Below, one piece after another: positions 1 to 7,687 of a stretch of 22,944 nt of DNA. The stretch lies in NCBI GenBank assembly GCA_902475005.1, contig CABRXV010000031.1, positions 1-22,944 on the forward strand. The letters are read 5' to 3'. This DNA is from CABRXV01 sp900754955. GTDB taxonomy: Bacteria > Actinomycetota > Coriobacteriia > Coriobacteriales > Eggerthellaceae. Under the pieces are notes generated by a model. That model searched no databases. It was not told the DNA's origin and saw nothing but the letters and a program-made list of their open reading frames with translations. How positions within the stretch are numbered: the stretch's first letter is position 1; each line of letters opens with the position of its first letter. Both the position numbers and the translations under genes were made by a program.

Positions 1-647
1 TGAACGTCCGACATAGCGCGGTACGTGGGGAAATAGTGCATGAACGTGCCGTTGTAGGGCAGGTCGTCCTCGTAGTCGGCGGCGAGCTCGGCCTGGCTGA
101 CGAACAGACGCGGCTCCGTCCATCCCAGCTCGCGCGCCTGCCGCTCGAGCTTTCGGAGGTTCAGCAACACGGGAGGGAGCTCGCAGGAGCCGCCTTCCGG
201 AAGCGGCTGATCGAACGCGGAGAAAGCGGCGGAGAAATCAAGCGGTTCCTGCTTGGCGTGCGGGCGCGGATCAGACTCTTTCCGCTGCGGCATCTCGGGC
301 GTGCGGGTGCCGGCGTGCGCACGCGTGCGCACGTGCACCTCCAGCCGCGCTGCCTCACGCGCCGTTCCCCGCGCTGCCTCACGCGCCTCCGGCCGCGCTG
401 CCACACGCGCCATCTCGCGCGCCGTCCCCTGCGCAATCTCGCGTGCGAGCTGGCGGCCTGTTTTCAGAATGGGTTCGTCCTCGTACACCCTGCCGCGCGA
501 CGGTTCTTCGCTGCTGGAACTGACGCCGGGCATCGCACCGCCGCGCTCCGCAGAATCTCCCGACGCATCGAGAAGCGGCGTCGTGCGGCTCCTGCGCATC
601 CGACGCTCTTCGATCAGACGATCGATGATCTGCTGCGCACGCCCCAT
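1..647 (-). CDS. TerB N-terminal-domain-like protein, partial (C-terminus beyond left edge)
   Basis: An open frame runs leftward from ATG 647-645 to the window edge with no stop, giving 215 visible residues. The start follows a strong GGGAGGTGA Shine-Dalgarno, and a TATAAT box lies upstream. Residues about 1-150 are low complexity: Arg/Ala/Glu-rich, with three copies of an 8-residue AREAARxx unit coded by a 24-bp tandem repeat. The last visible part (about 165-215) reads LRKLERQARELGW, then NGTFMHYFPTYRAMSDV. This resembles the start of the TerB-N domain found in large proteins of unknown role linked by name to tellurite resistance. The domain assignment rests on that short stretch. The function is not known, and the charged N-terminus looks like a disordered linker. 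No other ter genes are visible. The start is well supported and the family call is moderate. Confidence 0.7.
   Translation of the reverse strand, partial: MGRAQQIIDRLIEERRMRRSRTTPLLDASGDSAERGGAMPGVSSSSEEPSRGRVYEDEPILKTGRQLAREIAQGTAREMARVAARPEAREAARGTAREAARLEVHVRTRAHAGTRTPEMPQRKESDPRPHAKQEPLDFSAAFSAFDQPLPEGGSCELPPVLLNLRKLERQARELGWTEPRLFVSQAELAADYEDDLPYNGTFMHYFPTYRAMSDV
345..411. repeat. 24-bp tandem repeat inside the TerB-N-like gene
   Basis: Three copies of a 19-bp core (CCGCGCTGCCTCACGCGCC on the + strand) occur at 345-363, 369-387 and 393-411. They have an exact 24-bp period, and the third copy has one mismatch. The period is a multiple of three and encodes an 8-residue Ala-Arg-Glu unit, so length changes would keep the reading frame. 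Degenerate copies continue to about 440. Confidence 0.8.
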
Positions 648-687
648 GCCGTCACCTCCCCGCCGTCGCATTCAAATTACGCTCCGC

Positions 688-693
688 ATTATA
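688..693 (-). promoter_or_regulatory. -10 box for the TerB-N-like gene
   Basis: A perfect TATAAT (reverse strand) lies in an AT-rich patch 41 bases upstream of the ATG at 647. No good -35 hexamer is visible at 16-18 bases; the sequence there is T-rich. Confidence 0.45.
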
Positions 694-765
694 AAAGACA
701 GCACACGAAAAGAAAACATCTGTTCGTTGTTTTTCAAGCGGAAAGCGAACGAGCGGCGCAACATG

Positions 766-799
766 AAAAAGGCGGCCGGGGCACCGAGCCCCGACCGCC
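766..799 (-). terminator. Rho-independent terminator after the SDR gene
   Basis: On the reverse strand a GC-rich hairpin (arms GGCGG and CCGCC outside, CGGGGC and GCCCCG inside, 5-base loop) is followed directly by TTTTT. It lies 63 bases past the SDR stop codon and ahead of the TerB-N-like gene promoter, so the two genes are separate units. Confidence 0.9.
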
Positions 800-861
800 G
801 AATAGCGCCGTGCGCGCACACCGCACCGCCGCACCGCTGCGCCGCCGTACAGATGCGCTCC

Positions 862-1647
862 CTACTGGATGTGCTTGCCGCCGTCGAGGCGCAGACCCCA
901 GCCCATCATGTGGGCCGAAACCTCGCTGGCGAGGTAGAGCGCGCTGTATGCGACCTCCTCGGGCTTGCAGTAGCGCTTATCCATGGTGGCGTCAGCGAAG
1001 AAGCGCTCGGCCTCCTCAGGCGTCTTGGCGTCGCCGAAGGTGTTCTTCTCGATGCGGCGCATCATGTCGGTGTCCACCGCGCTCGGAGCGATGAAGTTGC
1101 AGTGGACGCCCTGACCGCCGATCTCGCGTGCGGCCGACTTGATGATGGCGGCCACCGCGTGCTTGGACGCCACGTAAGCGCTCATGCCCTCGGCGCCCAC
1201 GTAGGAGCCCTCCGACCCCAGCGCCACGATGGAACCCGCGCCCGCCTCGGTGAGATAGGGAATGACGTACTTCATGCTCCACAGCACGCCGAACACGTTG
1301 ACCTCGAACACCTTGTCCCAGTTCTCGCGCGTGGCGTCGGCGATGAACTGATAGTCGCCGTTGTAGCCGGCGTTGGCGACGAGCGAGTAGATGCTCCCGA
1401 AATCCGCAACGACCTGATCGACTGTCTTCTTGACCGCCGCTTCGTCGGTGATGTCGAGCACGTAGGCACGCACGCGGTCCTCGCCCGGGTTGCCGAGGCT
1501 CTCGAGCAGAGCATCGAGCTTCTCCTGCTTCGTCGAAGTAACGGCGAGGCGGCATCCCTCGTCGAAGAACGCCTTCGTGACGGCCTTGCCGATGCCGCCC
1601 GTGGAGCCGGTGATGAGAACGACCTTGTCCTTGAGCTTGAGATCCAT
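862..1647 (-). CDS. SDR family NAD(P)-dependent oxidoreductase
   Basis: This is a 261-residue classical short-chain dehydrogenase, of normal length. It would reversibly oxidise an alcohol or reduce a carbonyl with NAD(P)(H) in the cytosol. It has the Rossmann motif TGSTGGIG at residues 13-20, ANAG at 91-94, and a catalytic tetrad Asn117, Ser145, Tyr158 and Lys162 (YVASK). The C-terminal GLRLDGGKHIQ is also typical. The ATG at 1647 is preceded by AAAGGGG about 9 bases upstream. The gene is monocistronic, with a terminator just after it. The substrate cannot be read from the sequence. Gut Eggerthellaceae carry SDRs that act on bile acids and steroids, but nothing here singles that out. Family certain, substrate unknown. 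Confidence 0.93.
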   Translation of the reverse strand: MDLKLKDKVVLITGSTGGIGKAVTKAFFDEGCRLAVTSTKQEKLDALLESLGNPGEDRVRAYVLDITDEAAVKKTVDQVVADFGSIYSLVANAGYNGDYQFIADATRENWDKVFEVNVFGVLWSMKYVIPYLTEAGAGSIVALGSEGSYVGAEGMSAYVASKHAVAAIIKSAAREIGGQGVHCNFIAPSAVDTDMMRRIEKNTFGDAKTPEEAERFFADATMDKRYCKPEEVAYSALYLASEVSAHMMGWGLRLDGGKHIQ

Positions 1648-1904
1648 GGATACTGCCCCTTTCTTCTCGATGCGCCCCGAAAGGCGGAACCTGCACCTCC
1701 ATTATGCAGATGCAGGCCGCTCAACCGTTCGACAGCCGCATAACGCCTGATAAGCGGCACGAAAAGGGACGGGGCAAGGCACGGTTTGGCGACAGGCGCG
1801 TCAAATGGGCGGATCGTTTGCCGCCAGAGCGCGGGGCCGCATGCCCCGAACAGTGACAAACGACCCGTCCGCTTGTCGCGCTTGCCACACCCGCCATCAA
1901 CTCA

Positions 1905-2783
1905 TCACTCAGAAGCGCGCTTCATCTCCTCCAGAAACGCCTTGGCGGCATTCGACTGCACACGATCGGGCTTCCAGGCGAAGTCGATCGTCGACACCAC
2001 CGGCGGGTATATCGGGCGAAAGGCGAGCCCCGTTCCGTCGCCTGTCGCCACCAGCCCGTCTAGCGCGAGCGCGCATCCCACACCTTCGCGCACGAGTTGC
2101 GCGGCGTTGAACGCCAGGTTGTACGTGGCCGCCACCGCAAGACGATCGTGCAGATCGCCGAACCACTGTGACAGCTCGCCGGTTTCCAGCGCCTGCCCCG
2201 ACACGATGAGCGGCAGATCCGCCAAATCACGCGGTCCCACCGTCTCTTTCCGCGCGAGGGGGTGCCCGGCGGGCATGAGCACGCCCCATGCATCGGTGGG
2301 GTGCAGGCGCACGTGCGCGAAGCGGTTGATATCGGGAAACGCGATGAGCACGGCGAAGTCCACGAGCCCTCGCTCAAGCCATTCGATGACGTCGATGCTG
2401 TTGCCGCTGCGCAGATGGAAGCGCACCTGCGGGTAGCGCTCGCGAAACGCGCGGATCCTCGAGGCGACGATGCGCATGCCTTCGCTCTCACCTGCGCCGA
2501 TGAATACATCGCCTTCCACCGCCTCGTCGTTGCGTGCGAGATCGTTTGCCGTCTGATCTGCGAGTGAGACGATCTCCTCGGCGCGACGACGCAGGTAGAG
2601 CCCCTTCTCCGTAGGGATGACGGTGCGGCTGCCGCGCACGAGCAGTTCGCAACCCAGCTCTCGTTCGAGATCCGCGATCTGACGAGACAGGGTGGGCTGC
2701 GTCACATGGAGCACCTGCGCGGCGCGCGACATGTTCCCCTCGCGGCAAATGGCCAGGTAGTAACGGAGAACGCGGATATCCAT
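1905..2783 (-). CDS. LysR family transcriptional regulator
   Basis: A 292-residue LysR-type regulator. The N-terminal winged helix-turn-helix (about residues 1-60, with SRAAQVLHVTQPTLSRQI) is followed by a substrate-binding-like effector domain. The ATG at 2783 was chosen because AAAGGTGA lies 5 bases upstream. A GTG at 2792 lies inside that Shine-Dalgarno and would add only three residues. The gene is divergent from the hydrolase/MFS pair (172-base gap), the usual arrangement in which a LysR protein controls the neighbouring operon in response to its substrate or product. The gap holds AT-rich repeats that could be its binding site. The effector is unknown. Confidence 0.92.
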   Translation of the reverse strand: MDIRVLRYYLAICREGNMSRAAQVLHVTQPTLSRQIADLERELGCELLVRGSRTVIPTEKGLYLRRRAEEIVSLADQTANDLARNDEAVEGDVFIGAGESEGMRIVASRIRAFRERYPQVRFHLRSGNSIDVIEWLERGLVDFAVLIAFPDINRFAHVRLHPTDAWGVLMPAGHPLARKETVGPRDLADLPLIVSGQALETGELSQWFGDLHDRLAVAATYNLAFNAAQLVREGVGCALALDGLVATGDGTGLAFRPIYPPVVSTIDFAWKPDRVQSNAAKAFLEEMKRASE

Positions 2784-2804
2784 AGCCGTCACCTTTCTAC
2801 GTTA

Positions 2805-2834
2805 TAACTATACATTATACGAATAGTAACTATT
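2805..2834. promoter_or_regulatory. Candidate LysR-type operator in the divergent promoter region
   Basis: In an AT-rich island, TAACTAT occurs at 2805-2811 and again at 2827-2833, a 22-bp spacing (about two helical turns). The second copy is part of a perfect palindrome, AATAGT-A-ACTATT (2822-2834). Position and symmetry fit LysR tetramer binding that controls both divergent transcripts. This is an inference from sequence only. Confidence 0.4.
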
Positions 2835-2955
2835 TGCTATAGGCAATTGTACTTGCTTGCTGAAGCCACGACAATGAAGGCGTCAACATCGAAGAACGAC
2901 GCTCCTTTCACAACATCGTCGTCGAATCCCCATGCCCTCCGGCGAAAGGATCATC

Positions 2956-3939
2956 ATGGACAACGCGAAACTCAACCTGACTCAGGAATGGGACAAGACG
3001 TTCCCGCAAAGCCAAACGGTAGACCATGAGAAGGTGGTCTTCCACAACCGCTACGGCATCACGCTGGCGGCGGATTTGTACAAGCCCAAGGGCGCTGCAG
3101 GCATACTGGCCGCCCTTGCCGTATCCGGCCCGTTCGGCGCGGTGAAGGAGCAGGCAAGCGGCCTGTACGCCCAGACCATGGCGGAGCGCGGCTTTTTGGC
3201 CATCGCCTTCGACCCGTCGTTCACGGGCGAAAGCGGCGGCGAGCCCCGCTACATGGCATCGCCCGACATCAACACCGAGGACTTTCTGGCGGCGGTCGAT
3301 TATCTCAGCTGCCGTGACGACGTGGACTCCGGGCGCATCGGCATCATCGGCATCTGCGGATGGGGCGGCTTGGCGCTGAACGCGGCGGCGCTCGATCCGC
3401 GCATCAAGGCAACCGTGGCATGCACCATGTATGACATGTCGCGCGTCGCCCGCAAGGGGTACTTCGACGCGAACGACTCGGCTGCCGAGCGCATGCAGCA
3501 GCGTCGGATGTTCAGCGCGCAGCGCACCGAGGACTACAAGACGGGCAGCTACAAACGCGCTGGCGGCGTGGTCGACCCGCTGCCCGACGACGCGCCCCAA
3601 TTCGTGAAGGACTACTACGCCTACTACAAGACCCCGCGCGGCTACCATGCGCGCTCGCTCAACTCCAATGACGGCTGGACGGTCATCGGCACGCAGAGCT
3701 TCATGAACCAGCATCTGTTCGACTTCGCCGAGGAAATCGAGAACGCCGTCATGGTGCTGCACGGCGACGCGGCGCACTCCTGCTATATGGGCAAGGACGC
3801 CTTCGCGCGGCTCAAAGGCGCGAACAAGGAACTGGTGCTCGTTCCCGGCGCCTCGCATACCGACCTGTACGACGGCGGCGAAACAGGCGCCATTCCCTGG
3901 GACACGCTGCAGGCGTTCTTCGAGAAGAACCTGGCATAG
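2956..3939 (+). CDS. Alpha/beta hydrolase (YcjY/dienelactone hydrolase-like, Cys nucleophile)
   Basis: A 327-residue alpha/beta hydrolase. The nucleophile elbow reads GIIGICGWGG (residues 130-138) with Cys134 in the nucleophile position, as in dienelactone hydrolases and YcjY-type proteins (typically GICASGG) and unlike Ser esterases. The likely remaining triad members are Asp271 (HGDAAHS) and His301 (GASHTDLYD). The ATG at 2956 follows AAAGGA by 5 bases; an ATG at 2932 is in frame but has no good ribosome site. The gene reads directly into an MFS exporter and is divergent from a LysR regulator, so it probably modifies or hydrolyses a small organic compound that is then exported. The substrate is unknown. 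The Trp in the elbow is unusual. Confidence 0.88.
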   Translation: MDNAKLNLTQEWDKTFPQSQTVDHEKVVFHNRYGITLAADLYKPKGAAGILAALAVSGPFGAVKEQASGLYAQTMAERGFLAIAFDPSFTGESGGEPRYMASPDINTEDFLAAVDYLSCRDDVDSGRIGIIGICGWGGLALNAAALDPRIKATVACTMYDMSRVARKGYFDANDSAAERMQQRRMFSAQRTEDYKTGSYKRAGGVVDPLPDDAPQFVKDYYAYYKTPRGYHARSLNSNDGWTVIGTQSFMNQHLFDFAEEIENAVMVLHGDAAHSCYMGKDAFARLKGANKELVLVPGASHTDLYDGGETGAIPWDTLQAFFEKNLA

Positions 3940-3947
3940 TGAGACCG

Positions 3948-5216
3948 ATGATTCAACGCAACGACAAGCTCCTCATCTTCATCTTGGCAGTGGGCGTGTT
4001 CGGCATCCTCAACACCGAGATGGGCGTGGTGGGCATCATCCCGCAGGTGTCGGAGCGCTTCGGCGTGAGCGTGCCCGATGCGGGCCTGCTCGTGAGCGGC
4101 TTCGCGCTCATCGTGGCGGTGGCGGGCCCCACCATGCCGCTGTTGTTTTCGAAGATGAACCGCAAACACGTCATGCTGCTCGCGCTCGGCGTGTTCTCGG
4201 CGTGCAACGTGGCGGCCGTCTTCGCGCCGAGCTTCGAGGTGCTGCTGGCCTGCCGCGTGCTGCCCGCCGCCTTCCATCCCCTGTACGTATCGATGGCGCT
4301 CGCAATCGGCGGCCAGACGGGCGCAACGGAAGCCGAGCGGGCGAAGAACTCCTCGCGCGTGTTCGTGGGCGTGTCGGCCGGCATGGTGCTCGGCGTGCCG
4401 GCCGCAAGCTACCTCGCCAGCACGGTGGTGCTCGAAGCCGCCCTCGCGTTCTTCGCCGTCGTCACGGTTGCCGTGCTCGTCGCCACGGTCTTCCTCGTGC
4501 CCTCGATGCCCGTGAGCGAGCGCATGACCTACGGCAGCCAGCTGCGCATTCTGAAAAAGCCCGTCGTGTGGGCGTCTCTTCTGGCCACCGCATTCATCAA
4601 CGGGGCGATGTTCGGCTTCTACAGCTTCATGTCCGATTTCTTCGGCGCAGTGTCGGGCATGGATGCCGCCTGGGTGAGCGCTTCCCTTTTGCTGTACGGC
4701 GGCGCGAACATCGTGGGCAACGTGACATCGGGCCATCTGCTAGGCGGACGGGCAAACGCGACGCTCGTCTCCATGCCGCTCGCGCTCATCGCGCTGTACG
4801 CGCTGCTGTTCGTCGTCGGCCAGCTGAGCCTGCCGACCGCCGCCCTCGTGCTCGTGCTGGGCATCGTCGCAGGCATCGCCAACAACGCGAACCAGTTCAT
4901 GGTGTCGCGCGCCGCGCCCGAGGCGGCCGACTTCAGCAACGGCCTGTACCTCACGGCGGCGAACCTCGGTACCACGCTCGGCACATCGCTCTGCGGCGCG
5001 TTCATCACGGTTGCGGGCACGCACTTCGCCGTGTTCGGCGCGATCGCCTTCCTGGCTGTCGGCGTGCTGTTCGTCCTGTGGCGCGTGAGAAGCGCGCGGC
5101 GAGCAGCGCCGACGCCGAGCGAATCCATCGCCATCGCCGCTTCAGCGGATCCCACAGCAGCACCGGCTGCATCAACGGTGAGCAATAGACCCAGGCCCGA
5201 GGGCGGCACGGCATAG
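3948..5216 (+). CDS. MFS transporter (DHA1/AraJ-like drug or sugar efflux)
   Basis: A 422-residue integral membrane protein with about 12 hydrophobic segments. It begins in membrane segment 1 (LLIFILAVGVFGILNTEMGV), followed by the conserved loop around FSKMNRKHVMLL, as in the AraJ/DHA1 family of proton-driven exporters. The C-terminal 45 residues are Ala/Pro/Ser-rich and cytosolic. The start is ambiguous: ATG 3948, or a GTG at 3939 that overlaps the hydrolase stop codon (TAGTG). Either way the gene is tightly coupled to the upstream hydrolase and probably co-transcribed under the LysR regulator. The exported substrate cannot be read from the sequence. Confidence 0.92.
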   Translation: MIQRNDKLLIFILAVGVFGILNTEMGVVGIIPQVSERFGVSVPDAGLLVSGFALIVAVAGPTMPLLFSKMNRKHVMLLALGVFSACNVAAVFAPSFEVLLACRVLPAAFHPLYVSMALAIGGQTGATEAERAKNSSRVFVGVSAGMVLGVPAASYLASTVVLEAALAFFAVVTVAVLVATVFLVPSMPVSERMTYGSQLRILKKPVVWASLLATAFINGAMFGFYSFMSDFFGAVSGMDAAWVSASLLLYGGANIVGNVTSGHLLGGRANATLVSMPLALIALYALLFVVGQLSLPTAALVLVLGIVAGIANNANQFMVSRAAPEAADFSNGLYLTAANLGTTLGTSLCGAFITVAGTHFAVFGAIAFLAVGVLFVLWRVRSARRAAPTPSESIAIAASADPTAAPAASTVSNRPRPEGGTA

Positions 5217-5242
5217 CGGAAGTTTCCAGGCCGCCTGCCGCC

Positions 5243-5259
5243 GTGGCGCCGCGCGCCAC
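5243..5259. terminator. Hairpin between convergent genes
   Basis: GTGGCG and CGCCAC arms with a 5-base loop lie in the 56-base gap between the convergent MFS and PNPOx-like genes. No long T tract follows on either strand, so intrinsic termination is only possible. Confidence 0.35.
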
Positions 5260-5272
5260 TTGCGCGCATACG

Positions 5273-5815
5273 TTACCGCCGCTGCTTTCGCTCGCGCACG
5301 AGCTCGACGGCCTCCTTGCCCGAAAGATGCTCGATGCGCAGCTCGAACATGAGAAGCGCGTTCCAGAAACGCTCGATCTCCTCGGATTCCGCTTCGCTTG
5401 ACGCGTCGGGCGCGTAGCGGCGGCTTAGCAGCTCGATGGCGGCGCGCTTCTCGGCGGGATCGTCGAGCACGCGAACGCGCCCGAACGCAATGGCGCTGCG
5501 GAAATGCGTGGTGAACTTCTCGGGCACCACATCATCGCGGTCGATGACGCAGAACGAGGCCCTGCCATCGCGCCTGATGGCATCGACCTTGTGGCCCGTC
5601 TCCGCACTGTGGAAGACGAGGCGGCCGAGAACCGAGGCGTCATCCTGCGCAGTCGCGGCGTCTTCGGCGATCGAGGCCTCTCCGTCGTACGCATAGCTCA
5701 TCGGCACCGCGTAGGGGTAGCCGTCGTCACCCGCCAGCGCCAGCACGCCCGATGTGCCGCGCCGCAGGATCGCGACGGCCTCCCCCACCGACAGCTCCTG
5801 CTTCCTTCTTCTCAT
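5273..5815 (-). CDS. Pyridoxamine 5'-phosphate oxidase-like flavoprotein (NimA type)
   Basis: A 180-residue split-barrel flavoprotein. The N-terminal half (SVGEAVAILRRGTSGVLALAG, then GYPYAVPMSYAYDG) matches the FMN-binding barrel of NimA-like PNPOx proteins. HKVDAIRRDGRASFCVID is the typical next strand pair, and RSAIAFGRVRVLDD follows. Members bind FMN or F420 and reduce small molecules; NimA homologues are linked to nitroimidazole resistance. The ATG at 5815 has GGAG 9 bases upstream. The frame stays open beyond it, but only by running into the divergent gene's start. It is divergent from a nitroreductase, so both may belong to a redox response. The substrate is unknown. Confidence 0.85.
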   Translation of the reverse strand: MRRRKQELSVGEAVAILRRGTSGVLALAGDDGYPYAVPMSYAYDGEASIAEDAATAQDDASVLGRLVFHSAETGHKVDAIRRDGRASFCVIDRDDVVPEKFTTHFRSAIAFGRVRVLDDPAEKRAAIELLSRRYAPDASSEAESEEIERFWNALLMFELRIEHLSGKEAVELVRERKQRR

Positions 5816-5920
5816 CGGTCGAAACTCCACGGCGTCCTCCCTCTTCTCGCGTTCGTCCGCCCATGATAGCGCCCGCACGGCTTCCCTGGCGCGCCATGCG
5901 CCCACCCTGCCGTTTTGGAG

Positions 5921-5926
5921 GATAAT
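5921..5926 (+). promoter_or_regulatory. -10 box for the nitroreductase operon
   Basis: GATAAT lies 35 bases before the nitroreductase ATG in the 146-base divergent gap. No convincing -35 hexamer is visible. Confidence 0.35.
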
Positions 5927-5961
5927 AAGACCGCAGACGCATTCGACGACGGGAGGCTTGC

Positions 5962-6495
5962 ATGGACAAGAACAGCTACGTGACGCTCGTGGAGCACCGC
6001 TACTCGTGCCGCAAGTTCGGAGAGACCCAGCTGACCGATAACGAGCTCGAAACCATTCTGGAAGCAGCCCGAAAATCGCCTTCAGCCCGCAACAACCAGC
6101 CCGTGCGCCTCTGCGTGGTGCAGAGCGCCGAAGGCCTCGCGAAGATCGACGAGTGCACGCCGTGCCGCTACGGCGCACCCACGGTGATCATCGCCGCCTA
6201 CGATCACGAGGAATCAAGTCATCCTTCCCCCGTGCGCGGCCCCGAGTCCTGCGACTTCGGCGACATCGACACCGCCATCGCGCTAACGAACATGGAGAAT
6301 GCCGCCGCCAGCCTCGGACTCGGCACCTGCTGGGTGGGCGCGTTCGAATCACATGCCGTCCGCGAGCGTTTCAACGTCCCCGACACCTACCGCCTGGTGG
6401 AGCTTCTCATGGTGGGGCATTGCGCCGCCGAGCCCGGCCCCCAGCACGCCAAGCGCAAGACCCTCGACGAGATCGTCGCGCACGAGACGTTCTAG
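5962..6495 (+). CDS. Nitroreductase family protein (FMN-dependent)
   Basis: A 177-residue short nitroreductase-fold protein. It opens with HRYSCRKF (Arg-Ser/Cys-x-Arg FMN phosphate contact). It has ARKSPSARNNQPVRLCVV, the classic nitroreductase PSAxNxQPW-like motif, and GLGTCWVGAF in the C-terminal half. The ATG has GGGAGG 6 bases upstream. Such enzymes use FMN to reduce nitro, quinone or ene groups. The next gene, a flavodoxin/ferredoxin fusion, starts 12 bases after its stop, so they likely form an operon in which the ferredoxin protein may be the electron donor. The substrate is unknown. Several Cys residues (DECTPCRYG) near position 65 are of unknown role. Confidence 0.9.
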   Translation: MDKNSYVTLVEHRYSCRKFGETQLTDNELETILEAARKSPSARNNQPVRLCVVQSAEGLAKIDECTPCRYGAPTVIIAAYDHEESSHPSPVRGPESCDFGDIDTAIALTNMENAAASLGLGTCWVGAFESHAVRERFNVPDTYRLVELLMVGHCAAEPGPQHAKRKTLDEIVAHETF

Positions 6496-6507
6496 AGGAC
6501 GACGCGC

Positions 6508-7350
6508 ATGATCTTCTATTTCACGGGCACGGGCAACAGCCTGTACGTCGCACGCGAGCTGGCCGCTGACGAGAGCGCGGGCGCATCTCCCGTAAGCATC
6601 CCGCAGGAGATGCGCCGCACAGGCGAGCTTGTCTACGCCGACGACGCGATCGGGATTGTGTTCCCCCTGTACGGGCACCTCATGCCCGCAATGGTGCGCG
6701 ATTTCGTCCGCCGCGCCCGCTTCGACACGCCCTACTTCTATATGGTGGCCACGTACGGCAACCGCCACGCCAACGGCGTGGAGCTCGTGCAGGCCGAAGC
6801 GCGCGCGGCGGGCATCGAGCCCGCGTACATCGCGACGCTGCTCATGGTGGACAACTGGCTTCCCGGCTACGATGTCGACGAGCAGCGCGCCCGCATTCCC
6901 GAGAAGCGCATCGAGGAGAACCTCGCCCGCATCAAGAGCGACATCGCCGCGCGCAAGCGCTGGATCGAGCCCGTCACCGACGCCGACCGCGCGGCGCACG
7001 AGCGCTACCTGAACGCGGGCATCGTGTTCGAGGCGCCCTATCTCGCGGACTTCCTGCGCTTCGACGCCAGCGCCTGCACGGGCTGCGGCACCTGCACGCG
7101 CGTGTGCCCCGCAGGATGCATCACGCTGGAGGGCGGCGCGGCCCGCCGCGATGCGCTCGCCGGGCTCGGCTGCACCGCATGTCTCGCCTGCATCCACGCC
7201 TGTCCCGCGCACGCTATCGCGCTGCCGATGGGCGACAAGAATCCGAACGCCCGATGGCGCAACGAGCACGTCACGTTCGCCGACCTCGCGCAAGCAAACA
7301 GCGATCGCAGCAAGGTCGGTCGCATAAAATCAGGTGAAATTTCCAAATAA
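6508..7350 (+). CDS. EFR1 family flavodoxin/ferredoxin fusion protein
   Basis: A 280-residue fusion. Residues 1-150 form a flavodoxin-like domain starting MIFYFTGTGNS, the FMN phosphate-binding loop of EFR1-type proteins. A bacterial 2[4Fe-4S] ferredoxin domain follows, with cysteines at 190, 193, 196 and 200 and at 222, 225, 228 and 232. It would carry electrons between flavin and low-potential Fe-S partners in the cytosol. It is the second gene of a two-gene operon with a nitroreductase (12-base gap). The C-terminus is a short basic tail. Family is confident; the redox partner is inferred from adjacency. Confidence 0.93.
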   Translation: MIFYFTGTGNSLYVARELAADESAGASPVSIPQEMRRTGELVYADDAIGIVFPLYGHLMPAMVRDFVRRARFDTPYFYMVATYGNRHANGVELVQAEARAAGIEPAYIATLLMVDNWLPGYDVDEQRARIPEKRIEENLARIKSDIAARKRWIEPVTDADRAAHERYLNAGIVFEAPYLADFLRFDASACTGCGTCTRVCPAGCITLEGGAARRDALAGLGCTACLACIHACPAHAIALPMGDKNPNARWRNEHVTFADLAQANSDRSKVGRIKSGEISK

Positions 7351-7687
7351 TCGCCGCTTTGTAACATGCGAATGCGGAAAACGGACCTGGCAAGACGGGC
7401 GCTCCGCAGATGCACGCTTCTGACCTGGGCATTTATGCGCTTCCGTTCCGCAACGGCGCCGAGAGGCGGACAGCACTGTTACATTCCGCCGCTTTTTTGG
7501 AAAAATCGCGAAATAGCGGAACGGCGGGAGCACGACGAAGGCCCTGAAGCGCGAAGCAGGCGAGTTGCGCTCGGGAATTTTCGCCGCACGGCCGTGCTGC
7601 AGCGCTGCCGTGCCGCTGCGCCACCGCTCCGCCGTACCGCTGCGCCGCCGCGCTCACCGTGCTCGCCCCAACCTGGAAGGAACCGCC
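7351..7687. other. 337-base intergenic stretch, no convincing gene
   Basis: Open frames here are short, Arg-rich and lack ribosome sites. The stretch holds a 9-bp inverted repeat, CCGTTCCGC at 7443-7451 and GCGGAACGG at 7516-7524. It also holds an AT-rich core (7493-7515) whose reverse strand, TATTTCGCGATTTTT, is similar to the repeated element at 10751-10961. The last 100 bases are a GC-rich, CTGCGCCGCC-like low-complexity run. No clear promoter for the exporter gene was found. Confidence 0.6.

Noticed and set aside
253..1743. A 496-codon + strand open frame across the left genes
   Set aside because: It crosses two genes on the reverse strand and the intrinsic terminator at 766-799, and it has no recognisable domain.
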